From Thermococcus siculi (GTDB taxonomy: Archaea > Methanobacteriota_B > Thermococci > Thermococcales > Thermococcaceae), in assembly GCF_002214505.1 (NCBI RefSeq), contig NZ_CP015103.1, forward strand, positions 744,001-808,000: a stretch of 64,000 nucleotides of DNA, written 5' to 3'. Below, piece after piece: positions 8,938 to 17,207 of this stretch (position 1 is the stretch's first letter; every line of letters starts with the position of its first letter). Both the position numbers and the translations under genes were made by a program. A model generated the notes under the pieces. That model did no database searches. It was not told the DNA's origin and was given only the letters and a program-made list of their open reading frames with translations.

Positions 8938-10328
8938 GAGTCATCCCACACCCACAGTTTTAGTACACTCCTCTCAAACTTCGGTTCCATCATGGTGTCC
9001 AGATGGCCCAGATCTTTTACACGAACAGTCCCGCCGAACGTGTTGTCGTAAACCCATACCGCGACAACCTTGGAACCGGCACCCGTTTCGAACGTCGTGA
9101 AAACCGAACTCCACGGGATATCTATGCTGGTGGTGTTTCCAATGTAGAACTTGGGTGGTGTGGAGTCGCCCGAGGTCGCCACCACCGCCTGGAGGTTGGA
9201 ATCCTCACTCTCCTTCCTTATCAGTATCCCCCTGTACTCGTCCCCGTCCCGCACCACGAGGATGATACTTCCCGTGTCCTGGGGAGCAACGGTAACCCTG
9301 AGGTACGCGTATTCCGGCACGTTCATTGTCAACCTGCCGGATATCCATTCCAATGTGGAGGAAGAGTCAACGTCAAGCTCTTCCTGGTACTCAAATCTCT
9401 CCACCGTGACCTTCCTCTCGATGTACTCAATCCATGGGGAGCGATCCCTCGATTTCTGTATCGTGGTGGCATCGCTCACCTTGCTGCCGTTGATGACAGT
9501 TATCGTGTATGACGGGGCCGTTAAATCCTCCGGCTCGATCACCGTAACGTTAACGCTGATCGTGCTCTTCTGGTATCCCTCAACGATGATCCTGACCCGT
9601 CCCTGCCCGGTTATGTGAAGGCCCTGCTTACTCCACTTCACCTGGAAGTTGGAGCCGGTTGATATTACCTGCACCTCAATGTAAGCCGGAGCAGTGATTG
9701 GGTAGTCCTCATGGTTTTTCCGGTCATGAACGGTTATATCCTCAAGGGCATAGAACGCCAGAACGTCTCCAGGAGATAGAGTGTAGGGCTGATTCCTCTT
9801 GGGGAGCTCGTCACCATTCAGGGTCACGTTGGCCGCGTCGAAGGCGTTGTTTCCGGTGCTACCCTGGCCGATCTGAATGTTTCTGTCCCTACCGTCGCTG
9901 AGGTCAATGAATATTCTCCTTGGAAAGTTACCTGTTAGCTCGACCGTGGTATTTGTGAGGTAGAATTGAAGCTCAAAGTCCTTGTTGTTGCTCATGTTGA
10001 CGAGGCTCTGAACCACAACTGCGTCGTCTTCCAGCTCCATCAGGGTGGATATCTTGTCGTAACTAATGGCGTAGGGCCGATAGTTGCTCCTGAGGCCCAG
10101 GCTCTTGAGCGTTGAAACGTCCTCGCTCCAGTTCGCGGGATCTCCGGGGCTCTTCGTCAGGACGTCGAGCATGTTGCTCGCGATGTTGGCCCGCTCATAC
10201 CACCCCACCATGGTGGATATCTCGTTCTGCAGGGCGCTGGACGTGCTGGTTATGGTGCCCAGAAGTACGACTACCATAACGAGAGCCAGCATGGCATCGA
10301 GTGAGAGTAGCTGTCCCCTGCGCCTCAT
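8934..10328 (-). CDS. Pilin-like surface protein with class III-type signal
   Basis: A 464-residue protein beginning MRRRGQLLSLDAMLALVM: the basic tract plus GQ fits a class III prepilin signal cleaved before the hydrophobic helix, although the +5 Glu is replaced (SLDA). The remainder is an extracellular, mostly beta-strand region with NxT/S sequons. A GGTGGGACC ribosome binding site precedes the ATG, and both ends overlap neighbours by four bases. Function is unknown apart from likely incorporation into, or priming of, a type IV-like filament. Confidence 0.7.
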   Translation of the reverse strand: MRRRGQLLSLDAMLALVMVVVLLGTITSTSSALQNEISTMVGWYERANIASNMLDVLTKSPGDPANWSEDVSTLKSLGLRSNYRPYAISYDKISTLMELEDDAVVVQSLVNMSNNKDFELQFYLTNTTVELTGNFPRRIFIDLSDGRDRNIQIGQGSTGNNAFDAANVTLNGDELPKRNQPYTLSPGDVLAFYALEDITVHDRKNHEDYPITAPAYIEVQVISTGSNFQVKWSKQGLHITGQGRVRIIVEGYQKSTISVNVTVIEPEDLTAPSYTITVINGSKVSDATTIQKSRDRSPWIEYIERKVTVERFEYQEELDVDSSSTLEWISGRLTMNVPEYAYLRVTVAPQDTGSIILVVRDGDEYRGILIRKESEDSNLQAVVATSGDSTPPKFYIGNTTSIDIPWSSVFTTFETGAGSKVVAVWVYDNTFGGTVRVKDLGHLDTMMEPKFERSVLKLWVWDDS

Positions 10329-10807
10329 GGTCCCACCACTTGGACGTTTATCACTACCTTCTTGTCCCCGTAGTAGAGGGAAGTGCCCTCCAATCTGGCA
10401 TCCGTGTGGTCTAGAAGGTCTCTGATTAGAAACGCCTTGAACGCCAGCGCCATCACGTCATTGTCAAGGTCTATTCTTCCGGAGTACCTCACCTGCACGT
10501 TTATGGTTATCGTGTCATCGCTCTCGCTCGATGTTATCGAGGAGACCATGAAGTTCTTCGAGGTGTAATTTGATTTCACGATTATCGCGTTGAGGAGGCT
10601 GTATGGCTGGGAGTTTACGGTAACCCCGGAGTTCAGGTATGAGCACGCGTGTGATGCCGATGATTTAACGTAGGCTATCAGCGATGTGTTGGTGTTTTCG
10701 TTTAGATAAGGGGTGACTACGAGGAGTACCCCGGTCAGTATGACCGCGGTTATGAAGAGAACCTCAATCGCCACCTGCCCCCTACGGCGAGTAGCTGAGT
10801 TCGACAT
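10325..10807 (-). CDS. Class III signal peptide protein (minor pilin-like)
   Basis: A 160-residue protein with the prepilin motif RRRGQVAIEVLF followed by one hydrophobic helix (ITAVILTGVLLVV). The rest is a small extracellular domain with several NxT/S sites (NTSLIAY, NYTSKNF). No earlier in-frame ATG fits, so the start at 10807 overlaps the preceding gene by 26 nt. Size and motif fit a minor pilin. Confidence 0.75.
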   Translation of the reverse strand: MSNSATRRRGQVAIEVLFITAVILTGVLLVVTPYLNENTNTSLIAYVKSSASHACSYLNSGVTVNSQPYSLLNAIIVKSNYTSKNFMVSSITSSESDDTITINVQVRYSGRIDLDNDVMALAFKAFLIRDLLDHTDARLEGTSLYYGDKKVVINVQVVGP

Positions 10808-11225
10808 AGACCTTCCCTCCCCTCTCCCTGGCCTTTACCCAGATCTCGCTATTGTCAGGGGTCATCTGAATTGACTCGTTTTGATAAATCGGGACGGGGC
10901 TCCTCTGGACTGTGACGTACTGCCTTCCCCCTACGTTGGCGGTTATGATTATGGTGTTATTACCGGTTATCAGCTGGATTGTAATGCTGTCCCCTGAGTC
11001 GAGAGGGATGGGTGGTTCCTTCTTGACGCTGAAGCCGTTGCCGGAGGCGTAGACCTTGGCGACGGTATCCCTCATATCCACGGAGAATATTTTAAGCCGG
11101 GTCGTCGCGTCGAACGTTTCCGCGTGGCTCCTCTGCATGTTGGCTATGTACACGATGTTGAGGACGGTGATGGCGATGAGAGTAATCGCGAAAAGGAAGT
11201 CCAGGCTTATCTGTCCCCTCTTCAT
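10782..11225 (-). CDS. Class III signal peptide protein (minor pilin-like)
   Basis: A 147-residue protein starting MKRGQISLDFLFAITLIAITVLN, a near-canonical archaeal prepilin signal with Asp in place of the usual Glu. A small ectodomain follows with SPVPIYQNESIQM-type beta strands. Two ATGs are possible: 11231, which overlaps the previous stop, or 11225; GGGGTG is better spaced for 11225. It is the second gene of the six-member pilin-like run. Confidence 0.75.
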   Translation of the reverse strand: MKRGQISLDFLFAITLIAITVLNIVYIANMQRSHAETFDATTRLKIFSVDMRDTVAKVYASGNGFSVKKEPPIPLDSGDSITIQLITGNNTIIITANVGGRQYVTVQRSPVPIYQNESIQMTPDNSEIWVKARERGGKVYVELSYSP

Positions 11226-11227
11226 GG

Positions 11228-11776
11228 TCATCCACCGGGGTTGATGTTGATTCTGATCTCCAGGTAACCGTTGACGACCGTTGCGTTCCAATCTTCCTTC
11301 TTGTCGGGGTTCCACTCCACCACTATTCTAACGGACTTTGCTGGAAGGCCGCCGGAGAATGAGAGGGATGCTTCATCCAGGCTGTAGGGTACCTCGGTAG
11401 TCACAGCGTTCTTGTTACCTCCACTGGTGACTGGGCTATCACCAACCCATACTTGAACCGAGTTTCCGCTTCCTTTTATCGTCACCCTTGTGGAACCAAA
11501 CGCCTTCTGCAGATAGTCAGGCTCCCCAAGATAGGTAACCTTTGCATATGTGGTGGATTTCGCTCCCGGTCCTTGGGCGTAAACCTGCGCTATGGTGCCC
11601 GCTATGGCATTGGCGAGGCTCTTCTCCTCGAGCAGAATCTGCATGCTCAGGGTGTCCGTCGAGGTAGAGCCTTCCTGAAAGGTGATGCTGTTGACGGAGT
11701 ACAGCATAAGCACGAGCATGACACCGAATACAAGCATGAACTCCAAAGACACCTGACCGCGTCTCGCAATACGCAT
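11228..11776 (-). CDS. Class III signal peptide protein, first pilin-like gene of the run
   Basis: A 182-residue protein with the most canonical prepilin motif in the array: ARRGQVSLEFMLVFGVMLVL (positively charged tract, G/Q cleavage site, Glu at +5, hydrophobic helix). It should be processed by the archaeal prepilin peptidase, which is not encoded in this window. ATG 11776 is preceded by GGGGAGAAAT; the in-frame extension to 11809 lacks a ribosome binding site. It starts 37 nt after the two-TM gene, the largest gap in the ten-gene array. It could be the main subunit or an initiator. Confidence 0.8.
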   Translation of the reverse strand: MRIARRGQVSLEFMLVFGVMLVLMLYSVNSITFQEGSTSTDTLSMQILLEEKSLANAIAGTIAQVYAQGPGAKSTTYAKVTYLGEPDYLQKAFGSTRVTIKGSGNSVQVWVGDSPVTSGGNKNAVTTEVPYSLDEASLSFSGGLPAKSVRIVVEWNPDKKEDWNATVVNGYLEIRININPGG

Positions 11777-11813
11777 ATTTCTCCCCTCAATTGGTATATC
11801 TTCGAACATCTAT

Positions 11814-12443
11814 TTAATGGTTACCCTTGGATTTTTCGGTCTTTACCACCGCGAAGAGGCCCGTTCCGAGTTTTTTGGTCTCCACACCGAAATAATCCCC
11901 GCTGAATATCTTGAACCTGTAGCGCTCCGGCTGGAGGTTGTGTCTCTCCACGAGGTTCCTCAGCTCGTCGATGAAGAACTGGGTCAGCTCGTAGTAGATT
12001 AGGTCGAACCGCTCCTTTGCCCGGTCATGGAGCATCACCGCGAGGGGGAGCAACGCCAGAGTCAGGAGGACGTAGGGCTGGCCGGTTACTATGGAGACCG
12101 CTCCCCCGGCCGCTATCACGGCCCCGAGAATGGCGTATCCGAGCTTTTCTCTCTTTCTTGTGTCCTTTATCTCCTTCACCTTGGCCTCCCAGATGTCGAG
12201 GAGGGCTGGATTGTAGAAGTCGAAGGCAGTATGCCTTTTTCCCTTCGCTATCCTCTCCCTTATGAGGTCGTCCCAGTCGTCTTTGTAGTAGATGACCTCG
12301 CCGTGGAGTTTGGCTCTCTCGGCATCGAGGGAGGAGATAATCCTGATAATGTCCTCGGCGCTCTCGTGGGCTATGTGGGAGTAGACTTCCTTCTCGTCGA
12401 GGTCGAGGGCCACTTCCACGGAGTCCTTGACCGGTTCAGTCAT
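11814..12443 (-). CDS. Unknown protein with a central two-helix membrane hairpin
   Basis: A 209-residue protein. The N-terminal 100 residues are acidic and helical. Two adjacent hydrophobic segments near residues 103-137 (LGYAILGAVIAAGGAVSIV and YVLLTLALLPLAVML) form a membrane hairpin, and the remainder is a basic helical cytoplasmic domain. No family recognised. It overlaps the CetZ-like gene by eight bases and precedes the pilin-like genes, so it could link the tubulin homologue to the membrane (inference). GGAGG is seven bases before the ATG. Confidence 0.7.
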   Translation of the reverse strand: MTEPVKDSVEVALDLDEKEVYSHIAHESAEDIIRIISSLDAERAKLHGEVIYYKDDWDDLIRERIAKGKRHTAFDFYNPALLDIWEAKVKEIKDTRKREKLGYAILGAVIAAGGAVSIVTGQPYVLLTLALLPLAVMLHDRAKERFDLIYYELTQFFIDELRNLVERHNLQPERYRFKIFSGDYFGVETKKLGTGLFAVVKTEKSKGNH

Positions 12444-13605
12444 CCTCCCGCCTCCGGAGGCCTTTCGTCACCTCGTTAAAGTCGGGGAACGAGCCTTCGT
12501 ATATCTCTGAAAGGTCCTCGTTCCCTGCGGGGTATATATCGTCAAAATCGGGCAACCCGCTGAGGAGTTCCTTCTTCTTTGTCTCGGCCTCCTCCTTCGC
12601 CTCCATGAAGGATTTAGCGTAGTTCTTTGCGGTGATTATGATGTCCTCTATGCTCTTGCTGTCGTAGATTCCGCTGAGGAGCGTAACCACCTCAACCTCC
12701 CTCTCTCTTGGATCCGGATAGAAGCCCCTGAAAATCTGCTTGCCCCTTATCTTGCCCGTGAGGTAATCGAGGGCCTCGAATATGTCTCCCGCCTTTAGAA
12801 CCTCCGGCGGCCCGTGGATCGCAACCAAGCCGTAGAGGGCCGATTCGATGTTGGCCTCCAGATAGAGGCCCTCGCTTTCGAAGGACTTTATTATTAGCCT
12901 TGAGAGGCTCTTTACTCTGCTCGCGTCCGCCTTGGCGTAGCCGACCGTCGCAAAGCTTCCAAAGGCCTTGAGAACGAACTTCAAATCGCTGGCATCGAGC
13001 GTCTGTTCTCCGGGAACATCAACCAACGCGAGGAGGGAAGCGATGCGCTCGACTATCGTGTAGTTTATCCTCTCGTAGGCCTGCTTTATGTCCAAGTCTC
13101 CTTCCTTGAGCTTGTTGTTGTCGATCGCTATAATGGAGTCCGCTATCTTAGAGAGCTTGTCTATCGTTATGGCCGCGTTGATGGTCGGCCTTATGCCCTC
13201 CTCCTTCAGGGGAAGCGCGCCTATGGCAACGACCAGCGAGTCGGGATACTCCTCCTTGAGGGCCTCCGCTAAAACAGGCGTTCCCCCTGCCCCCGTCCCG
13301 CCGCCGAAGCCAAAGGTGAGGAAGAATACGTCGACGTCCTCGTAGCCGATGATTGAGCCTATTTTGCGCATCACCATCGGCAGGTCGCGCTTCATGGCTT
13401 CCCTTCCGAGGATAGGGTTGGCGTTAACTCCTTTTCCGCCCGTCAGGCTCTCGCCTATTAGTATCCTCCTCTCCTGGGGGACGTGCTTGAGATAATCAAG
13501 GTCCCCCCTGGAGGTGTTTATCGCGAGAGCCTCAAAATCGACGAGGGAGAAGAGGTCGGCTATCTTCGTCCCGCACTGGCCGACCCCTATGATTAAAGCC
13601 CTCAC
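12436..13605 (-). CDS. cetZ: CetZ/FtsZ-like tubulin superfamily GTPase
   Basis: A 389-residue GTPase of the tubulin/FtsZ superfamily. The N-terminal MRALIIGVGQCGTKIAD and the tubulin signature GGGTGAG at residues 101-107 form the GTP site; a T7-like segment follows (INAAITIDKLSKIADSIIAIDNN). The GQCG opening favours CetZ over classical FtsZ. The GTG start at 13605 has GGTGAT six bases upstream. The tail is acidic (DFDDIYPAGNED, SFPDFNEVTKG), as in proteins that use a C-terminal peptide to bind partners. CetZ proteins are known to control cell shape and motility in haloarchaea; here the gene begins seven bases after a secreted-protein gene and heads into pilin-like genes, suggesting a role in positioning a surface structure. 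Confidence 0.85.
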   Translation of the reverse strand: MRALIIGVGQCGTKIADLFSLVDFEALAINTSRGDLDYLKHVPQERRILIGESLTGGKGVNANPILGREAMKRDLPMVMRKIGSIIGYEDVDVFFLTFGFGGGTGAGGTPVLAEALKEEYPDSLVVAIGALPLKEEGIRPTINAAITIDKLSKIADSIIAIDNNKLKEGDLDIKQAYERINYTIVERIASLLALVDVPGEQTLDASDLKFVLKAFGSFATVGYAKADASRVKSLSRLIIKSFESEGLYLEANIESALYGLVAIHGPPEVLKAGDIFEALDYLTGKIRGKQIFRGFYPDPREREVEVVTLLSGIYDSKSIEDIIITAKNYAKSFMEAKEEAETKKKELLSGLPDFDDIYPAGNEDLSEIYEGSFPDFNEVTKGLRRREDD

Positions 13606-13612
13606 TTCCCTA

Positions 13613-15832
13613 TCACCCCACGATTATCAGCTTTACTTTCCCGTTCTCCCTGAGGAGGATCATCGCGTCTCCACTTATGTACCGTATGAAGCCCGTGGTG
13701 AACACTTCCCTGGCGATATCCTCGTTTTCTGATTCATAGAACACGAAGAGAACCACTCCCTCTGGGGTCTTGCCCGGCACGAGGACGACGGAGCTGTTCA
13801 TTGGAACGGTGACGTTCCCGACGGTGACGTTGTTCCCCTCGATGTAGAACCTCAGGTAGGGGTTGTACTTCCTGATGCTGTAGTCCTCAAAGCCCGCCAT
13901 GACTATGTAGCTGCCCTCGCCTATCTCTGTGGTGTTCGAGGCAACGAAACCACCGCTGAACGCTTCGTTGAGGGCCTCGATTATCTCGCTCACACTCTCG
14001 TTGTCCATCTTGGGGGCTATTATCTCGAAGAAGTCGGTGTCGAGGGCGTTCCTGACATCGTAGAGGTTAACCGGAGGTATGTACTGGAAGCGGCTGAGGT
14101 AGATTATCGCGCTGGCGGTCTCTATGGGCTTGTCCTCTATCAGCCCGCTGTCCCTGGCGTCCATGACGAAGTCCAGGGTGTCCTCGGTGTAGTTGTAGCC
14201 GTACCTGGAGAGAAGGTCCGTGGCGCGGACGGTAAGCTCCACGCTGGGCGTTCCGGGGTACTCCTCGTTCTTCTGCCAGACGTAGTAGGTCTTCCAGTAG
14301 GCCCAGCCGCCGCCGACCCTCTGCTCAATGAGCCACTGGAGATGCGGGGCAAGCTCTTCAGGTGTGGCAACCCCGTCGAGGGCTTCAAGGACGGTTATCG
14401 TGGTGAGCACGTCTGGCTTGAGCATGTATGAGAAGTGGGGCGTGGTAACGTGGGTTCCCCAGCCGGTGTTGGTTATGCTGAGAAGCCAGTCCTTGGCCCT
14501 CTGTATGAGCGGGTCGCTGACTGGAACCCCGAGGTCGCGGAGGGCCTTGATGGCGAGGGCCGTATCGTAGGGCTGCGGACCGAGGACGGTGTTGCCCCAG
14601 AGACCGTAGTCGAGCTGGGCGTTCCTTATCGTCTCGATGGCCTCGGCCTTCTCCTCCTCGCTCAGCATGTTGTAGTGGAGGAGGGTTTCGAGGGCGTAGA
14701 AGTAGCCGACCGACATCCTGCCGTGCTCCTTCACCCAGAGGGCGTCTCTGGCAAAGGCCTCCCTGCTCCAGTTGATGGCCCTTTCAACGCTCTCGTTGCT
14801 CGGCTGGCACTTCTCGAGACCGAGGAGGGCGTAGTAGGTGGCCTTCTCGTCGCTTTCCCAGTCGACTATGAGGCCCCAGCCTCCGTCGAGGTTCTGCATC
14901 CCCTTGAGCGCCTCGCAGGGCATCGCGTAGGGGTTGGGCTTCTCCTCCGGGATTACAACCTTGATCGGATGGGAGAGCGCCATGAGGGCGAAGGATGTCG
15001 AGGCGATTATCTCCGTGGATGACATAAGCTGGGGGGTGTTCATCCAGTAGAAGAGGCCGTCAGAGGTCTTGCCCTCGTCCCTGAGGATCGAGAGTATCTT
15101 CGCGATGTCTAGGTCGAGCGGGGCTATGAGGACGAGGGCGTAGGTTAACATCGCTCTCTCCTTGACCTCGAGGTTATCGTTGAGGAGGATATCCTTGAGT
15201 TCATCGATTACATCGTCTCCGAGGGGATAACCAGTGCTGTGGTAGGCGATTACCTTGAGTGCCAGAAACTCGTAATCGGAAATCTCGCAGGAGGAGACGT
15301 TCTGTAGGTATCTCACCGCGTCCCTTATCGTCCTGCTGTTGTAGTTGTAGCCGTTCTCCCCGAGGGCCCACAGGGCCACGACGGTTGGATAGCAGGAAAC
15401 GGGCGTCCCGGGCACGTAGCCCCAGCCGTTCTCCTCCTTGGCCGAGAGAAGGTATGAAACGCCCCTGCTTATCGCCGCATCGGCGTCCTTGGCCCTCCAG
15501 AAGTCCAGAACGGGGTAGGCGTGCTTCAGAGCTATGACCGCGTAGGCGGTGTCGAGGACGTTGCTCGGCTCGTTGATGTAGTAGCCCCATCCCCCGTCGG
15601 CGTTCTGATCCTCCAGGAGCCTGTCAACAAGGGCGTTTATCTCGGGGGTTACGTCCCACTTCACGTCGTCTTTGGCGGCGACGAGGGCCATTATGCTGAG
15701 GCTTATCTCCCTAACCTGCTGGGTGTTCTCCGATGCCCCGCTGAGAAACCTCACGGAGCCGTCTATCGCTCCGGCGCTGACGGCTGGAATCAGCATGAAA
15801 ACAATCATTATTACGGCCAGAACCTTCTTCAT
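13613..15832 (-). CDS. Secreted prenyltransferase/squalene-cyclase-repeat (alpha/alpha-toroid) protein
   Basis: A 739-residue exported protein with a Sec signal (MKKVLAVIMIVFMLIPAVSA). Repeated helical units carry QW-like motifs, for example QNADGGWGY at residues 76-84 and MQNLDGGWGLIV near 310, typical of the alpha/alpha toroid shared by prenyltransferase beta subunits, terpene cyclases and alpha-2-macroglobulin thioester domains. No DxDD cyclase acid motif and no catalytic set were noticed, so a binding or structural role outside the cell is more likely than cyclisation. There is a GGGGTG ribosome binding site, and a TATA box (15868-15880) makes this the first gene of the CetZ/pilin array. 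Confidence 0.75.
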   Translation of the reverse strand: MKKVLAVIMIVFMLIPAVSAGAIDGSVRFLSGASENTQQVREISLSIMALVAAKDDVKWDVTPEINALVDRLLEDQNADGGWGYYINEPSNVLDTAYAVIALKHAYPVLDFWRAKDADAAISRGVSYLLSAKEENGWGYVPGTPVSCYPTVVALWALGENGYNYNSRTIRDAVRYLQNVSSCEISDYEFLALKVIAYHSTGYPLGDDVIDELKDILLNDNLEVKERAMLTYALVLIAPLDLDIAKILSILRDEGKTSDGLFYWMNTPQLMSSTEIIASTSFALMALSHPIKVVIPEEKPNPYAMPCEALKGMQNLDGGWGLIVDWESDEKATYYALLGLEKCQPSNESVERAINWSREAFARDALWVKEHGRMSVGYFYALETLLHYNMLSEEEKAEAIETIRNAQLDYGLWGNTVLGPQPYDTALAIKALRDLGVPVSDPLIQRAKDWLLSITNTGWGTHVTTPHFSYMLKPDVLTTITVLEALDGVATPEELAPHLQWLIEQRVGGGWAYWKTYYVWQKNEEYPGTPSVELTVRATDLLSRYGYNYTEDTLDFVMDARDSGLIEDKPIETASAIIYLSRFQYIPPVNLYDVRNALDTDFFEIIAPKMDNESVSEIIEALNEAFSGGFVASNTTEIGEGSYIVMAGFEDYSIRKYNPYLRFYIEGNNVTVGNVTVPMNSSVVLVPGKTPEGVVLFVFYESENEDIAREVFTTGFIRYISGDAMILLRENGKVKLIIVG

Positions 15833-15867
15833 AACCTTACACCCCTAAGGACATTCTAAGCGCCCAG

Positions 15868-15882
15868 AATAAATAAACTTTT
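15868..15882 (-). promoter_or_regulatory. Promoter of the CetZ/pilin array
   Basis: On the minus strand AGTTTATTTATTC forms a TATA box about 40 nt ahead of the ATG at 15832, leaving a short leader with GGGGTG. No other clear TATA box was seen before the gene at 3462, consistent with one long transcript. Confidence 0.5.
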
Positions 15883-15916
15883 TCCATCGTTCAAAAGGAT
15901 AAAACGGGAGAAGGGT

Positions 15917-16918
15917 TCAGTGCTTTATGAAGCGGCCTTCTATGCCGGTTTCATGGGGGTCAACGTCGTCGCGCATTATGAGAACGACCCTGCTCGGCTC
16001 GTACTCGTCCTCCAGATGGTAGCCCGGCAGGTGCTTGACCAGCTCCTCGGCGAAAGCCCTTATCTCCTCGTGGCGCGGCATGTTGTTGATGGTGAGCCTC
16101 TGCCTCGAGAAGCCCACGAACATGTAGGCTTTGGCCTCAACAAACATCGGGTTGGCGAGCTTTATGAGCTTGGCGTAGCCCTCCGGGTTGTGCATGTTCT
16201 CGCCCTTGACGAGCGTGAGCCTAACCACCGTCCTGCTGTCTGCGTCGGCCATGAGCCTCAGGGTTTCCTTTATCCTCTCCCAGCCGTCGGGAATCATGGG
16301 GACGTTAACGCGGTTGTAGGTCTCGATGTCCGGGGCGGTGAGCGAGACGTAGAGCTGGGTCGGGAGTTTATCCTCACGCTTCATCTCTTCCAGTCTCTCT
16401 GGAACCGTTCCGTTGGTGACTATGAAGGTGGTGAAACCCCTCTTGTGGAACTCCTCCACCAGGTCGCCTATATACGGGTAGAGCATCGGCTCGCCGGACA
16501 GGCTTATTGCTGCATGCTTGGGGTTCCACGCCTCCTCGAACTTCTTCATGTTTATGCCGGGCATGCCCTTGTAGCCCACTATGAGCTTTCTCTGGGCCTT
16601 TATGCTCTCCTCCACGATGAAGGCCGGGTCGTCCCAGGGCTGGGGCAGTTCTGTGCCGAGGAAGCCCTCCATTGGCCTCCAGCAGAATATGCAGTTGTGG
16701 GTGCACCAGGCCGTAACCGGCGTCATCTGCAGGCAGCGGTGGGAGTGTATGTTGTAGAACTTCTGCTTGTAGCAGAAGCGGTCGTGCTTTATGCTCTCCT
16801 TGAGCCAGTGGCAGAGCTTCACCGAGCTGTGCCTGCCAACGAGCGCGTAGTGCTGCCTCCTGAAGAGGTTGGCGATCTCCTCGGGCATGTTCGGGTTGGA
16901 CTTGAACGTTATCGCCAT
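15917..16918 (-). CDS. taw1: tRNA 4-demethylwyosine synthase (radical SAM)
   Basis: This enzyme converts N1-methylguanosine-37 of tRNA-Phe to imidazoguanosine (4-demethylwyosine), the first tricyclic step of wyosine synthesis, using SAM and pyruvate. The radical SAM motif is WCTHNCIFC with C72, C76 and C79. A second cluster is implied by C36, C49 and C62 spaced 13 apart, as in archaeal TYW1. At 333 residues the length is normal. ATG 16918 follows AGGTGAGG; a GTG three codons earlier (16927) is less likely. It is probably monocistronic, with TTTTTAAAA near 16960-16968 as TATA box. Confidence 0.95.
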   Translation of the reverse strand: MAITFKSNPNMPEEIANLFRRQHYALVGRHSSVKLCHWLKESIKHDRFCYKQKFYNIHSHRCLQMTPVTAWCTHNCIFCWRPMEGFLGTELPQPWDDPAFIVEESIKAQRKLIVGYKGMPGINMKKFEEAWNPKHAAISLSGEPMLYPYIGDLVEEFHKRGFTTFIVTNGTVPERLEEMKREDKLPTQLYVSLTAPDIETYNRVNVPMIPDGWERIKETLRLMADADSRTVVRLTLVKGENMHNPEGYAKLIKLANPMFVEAKAYMFVGFSRQRLTINNMPRHEEIRAFAEELVKHLPGYHLEDEYEPSRVVLIMRDDVDPHETGIEGRFIKH

Positions 16919-17040
16919 TAGCCTCACCTAATCTCTCTCTGGGTTGAACTCCGGTCAGGCTTTTAAAAAGGTGATGGGTCGGGTCTGTGAAGCGGGCGAT
17001 TATTTTATCGTCGAAAAATAGTTCGGCAATATACGAAAGG

Positions 17041-17048
17041 TTTAAAAG
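17041..17048 (+). promoter_or_regulatory. TATA box for the 45-residue ORF
   Basis: TTTAAAAG, preceded by GAAAGG (BRE-like), lies 22-29 nt before ATG 17070, which fits a leaderless transcript. Confidence 0.5.
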
Positions 17049-17069
17049 TTCCGCGTCGTGTTTACCCCC

Positions 17070-17207
17070 ATGTTCGAGCGGATGAAACCCCAAACCGAGA
17101 TCAAGGCAAGGGAGATTGAAATAGACTTCTTCGAGGATGGCCCCGACTCTCCGGAGCGGCCGAAGGTGAAGCTCCTCTTCGAGATCAAACGCTACCACAT
17201 TGCGTGA
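17070..17207 (+). CDS. Small hypothetical protein (45 aa), probably leaderless
   Basis: The frame ATG 17070 to TGA 17205-17207 encodes a 45-residue acidic/basic peptide starting [20 protein letters not shown] and ending EIKRYHIA. A good TATA box about 25 nt upstream and no ribosome binding site suggest leaderless translation. The codon pattern ([15 protein letters not shown]) looks coding. The last 16 bases overlap the 3' end of the convergent HemK2-like gene. No family recognised; the predicted structure is a helix followed by a beta hairpin. Confidence 0.5.
   Translation: MFERMKPQTEIKAREIEIDFFEDGPDSPERPKVKLLFEIKRYHIA

Noticed and set aside
14435-15022. Plus-strand frame of 195 codons inside the toroid-protein gene
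   Set aside because: Antisense by-product of high GC third positions; translation is Gly/Val/Leu-rich without domains.
13613-15832. Idea that the toroid protein is a squalene/terpene cyclase
   Set aside because: It is exported and lacks an obvious DxDD acid motif; repeat motifs alone do not show cyclase activity.
15920-16921. Long plus-strand open frame of about 333 codons opposite taw1
   Set aside because: It is an exact shadow of the radical SAM gene, has no ribosome binding site and translates to a low-complexity Leu/Val/Glu-rich sequence.
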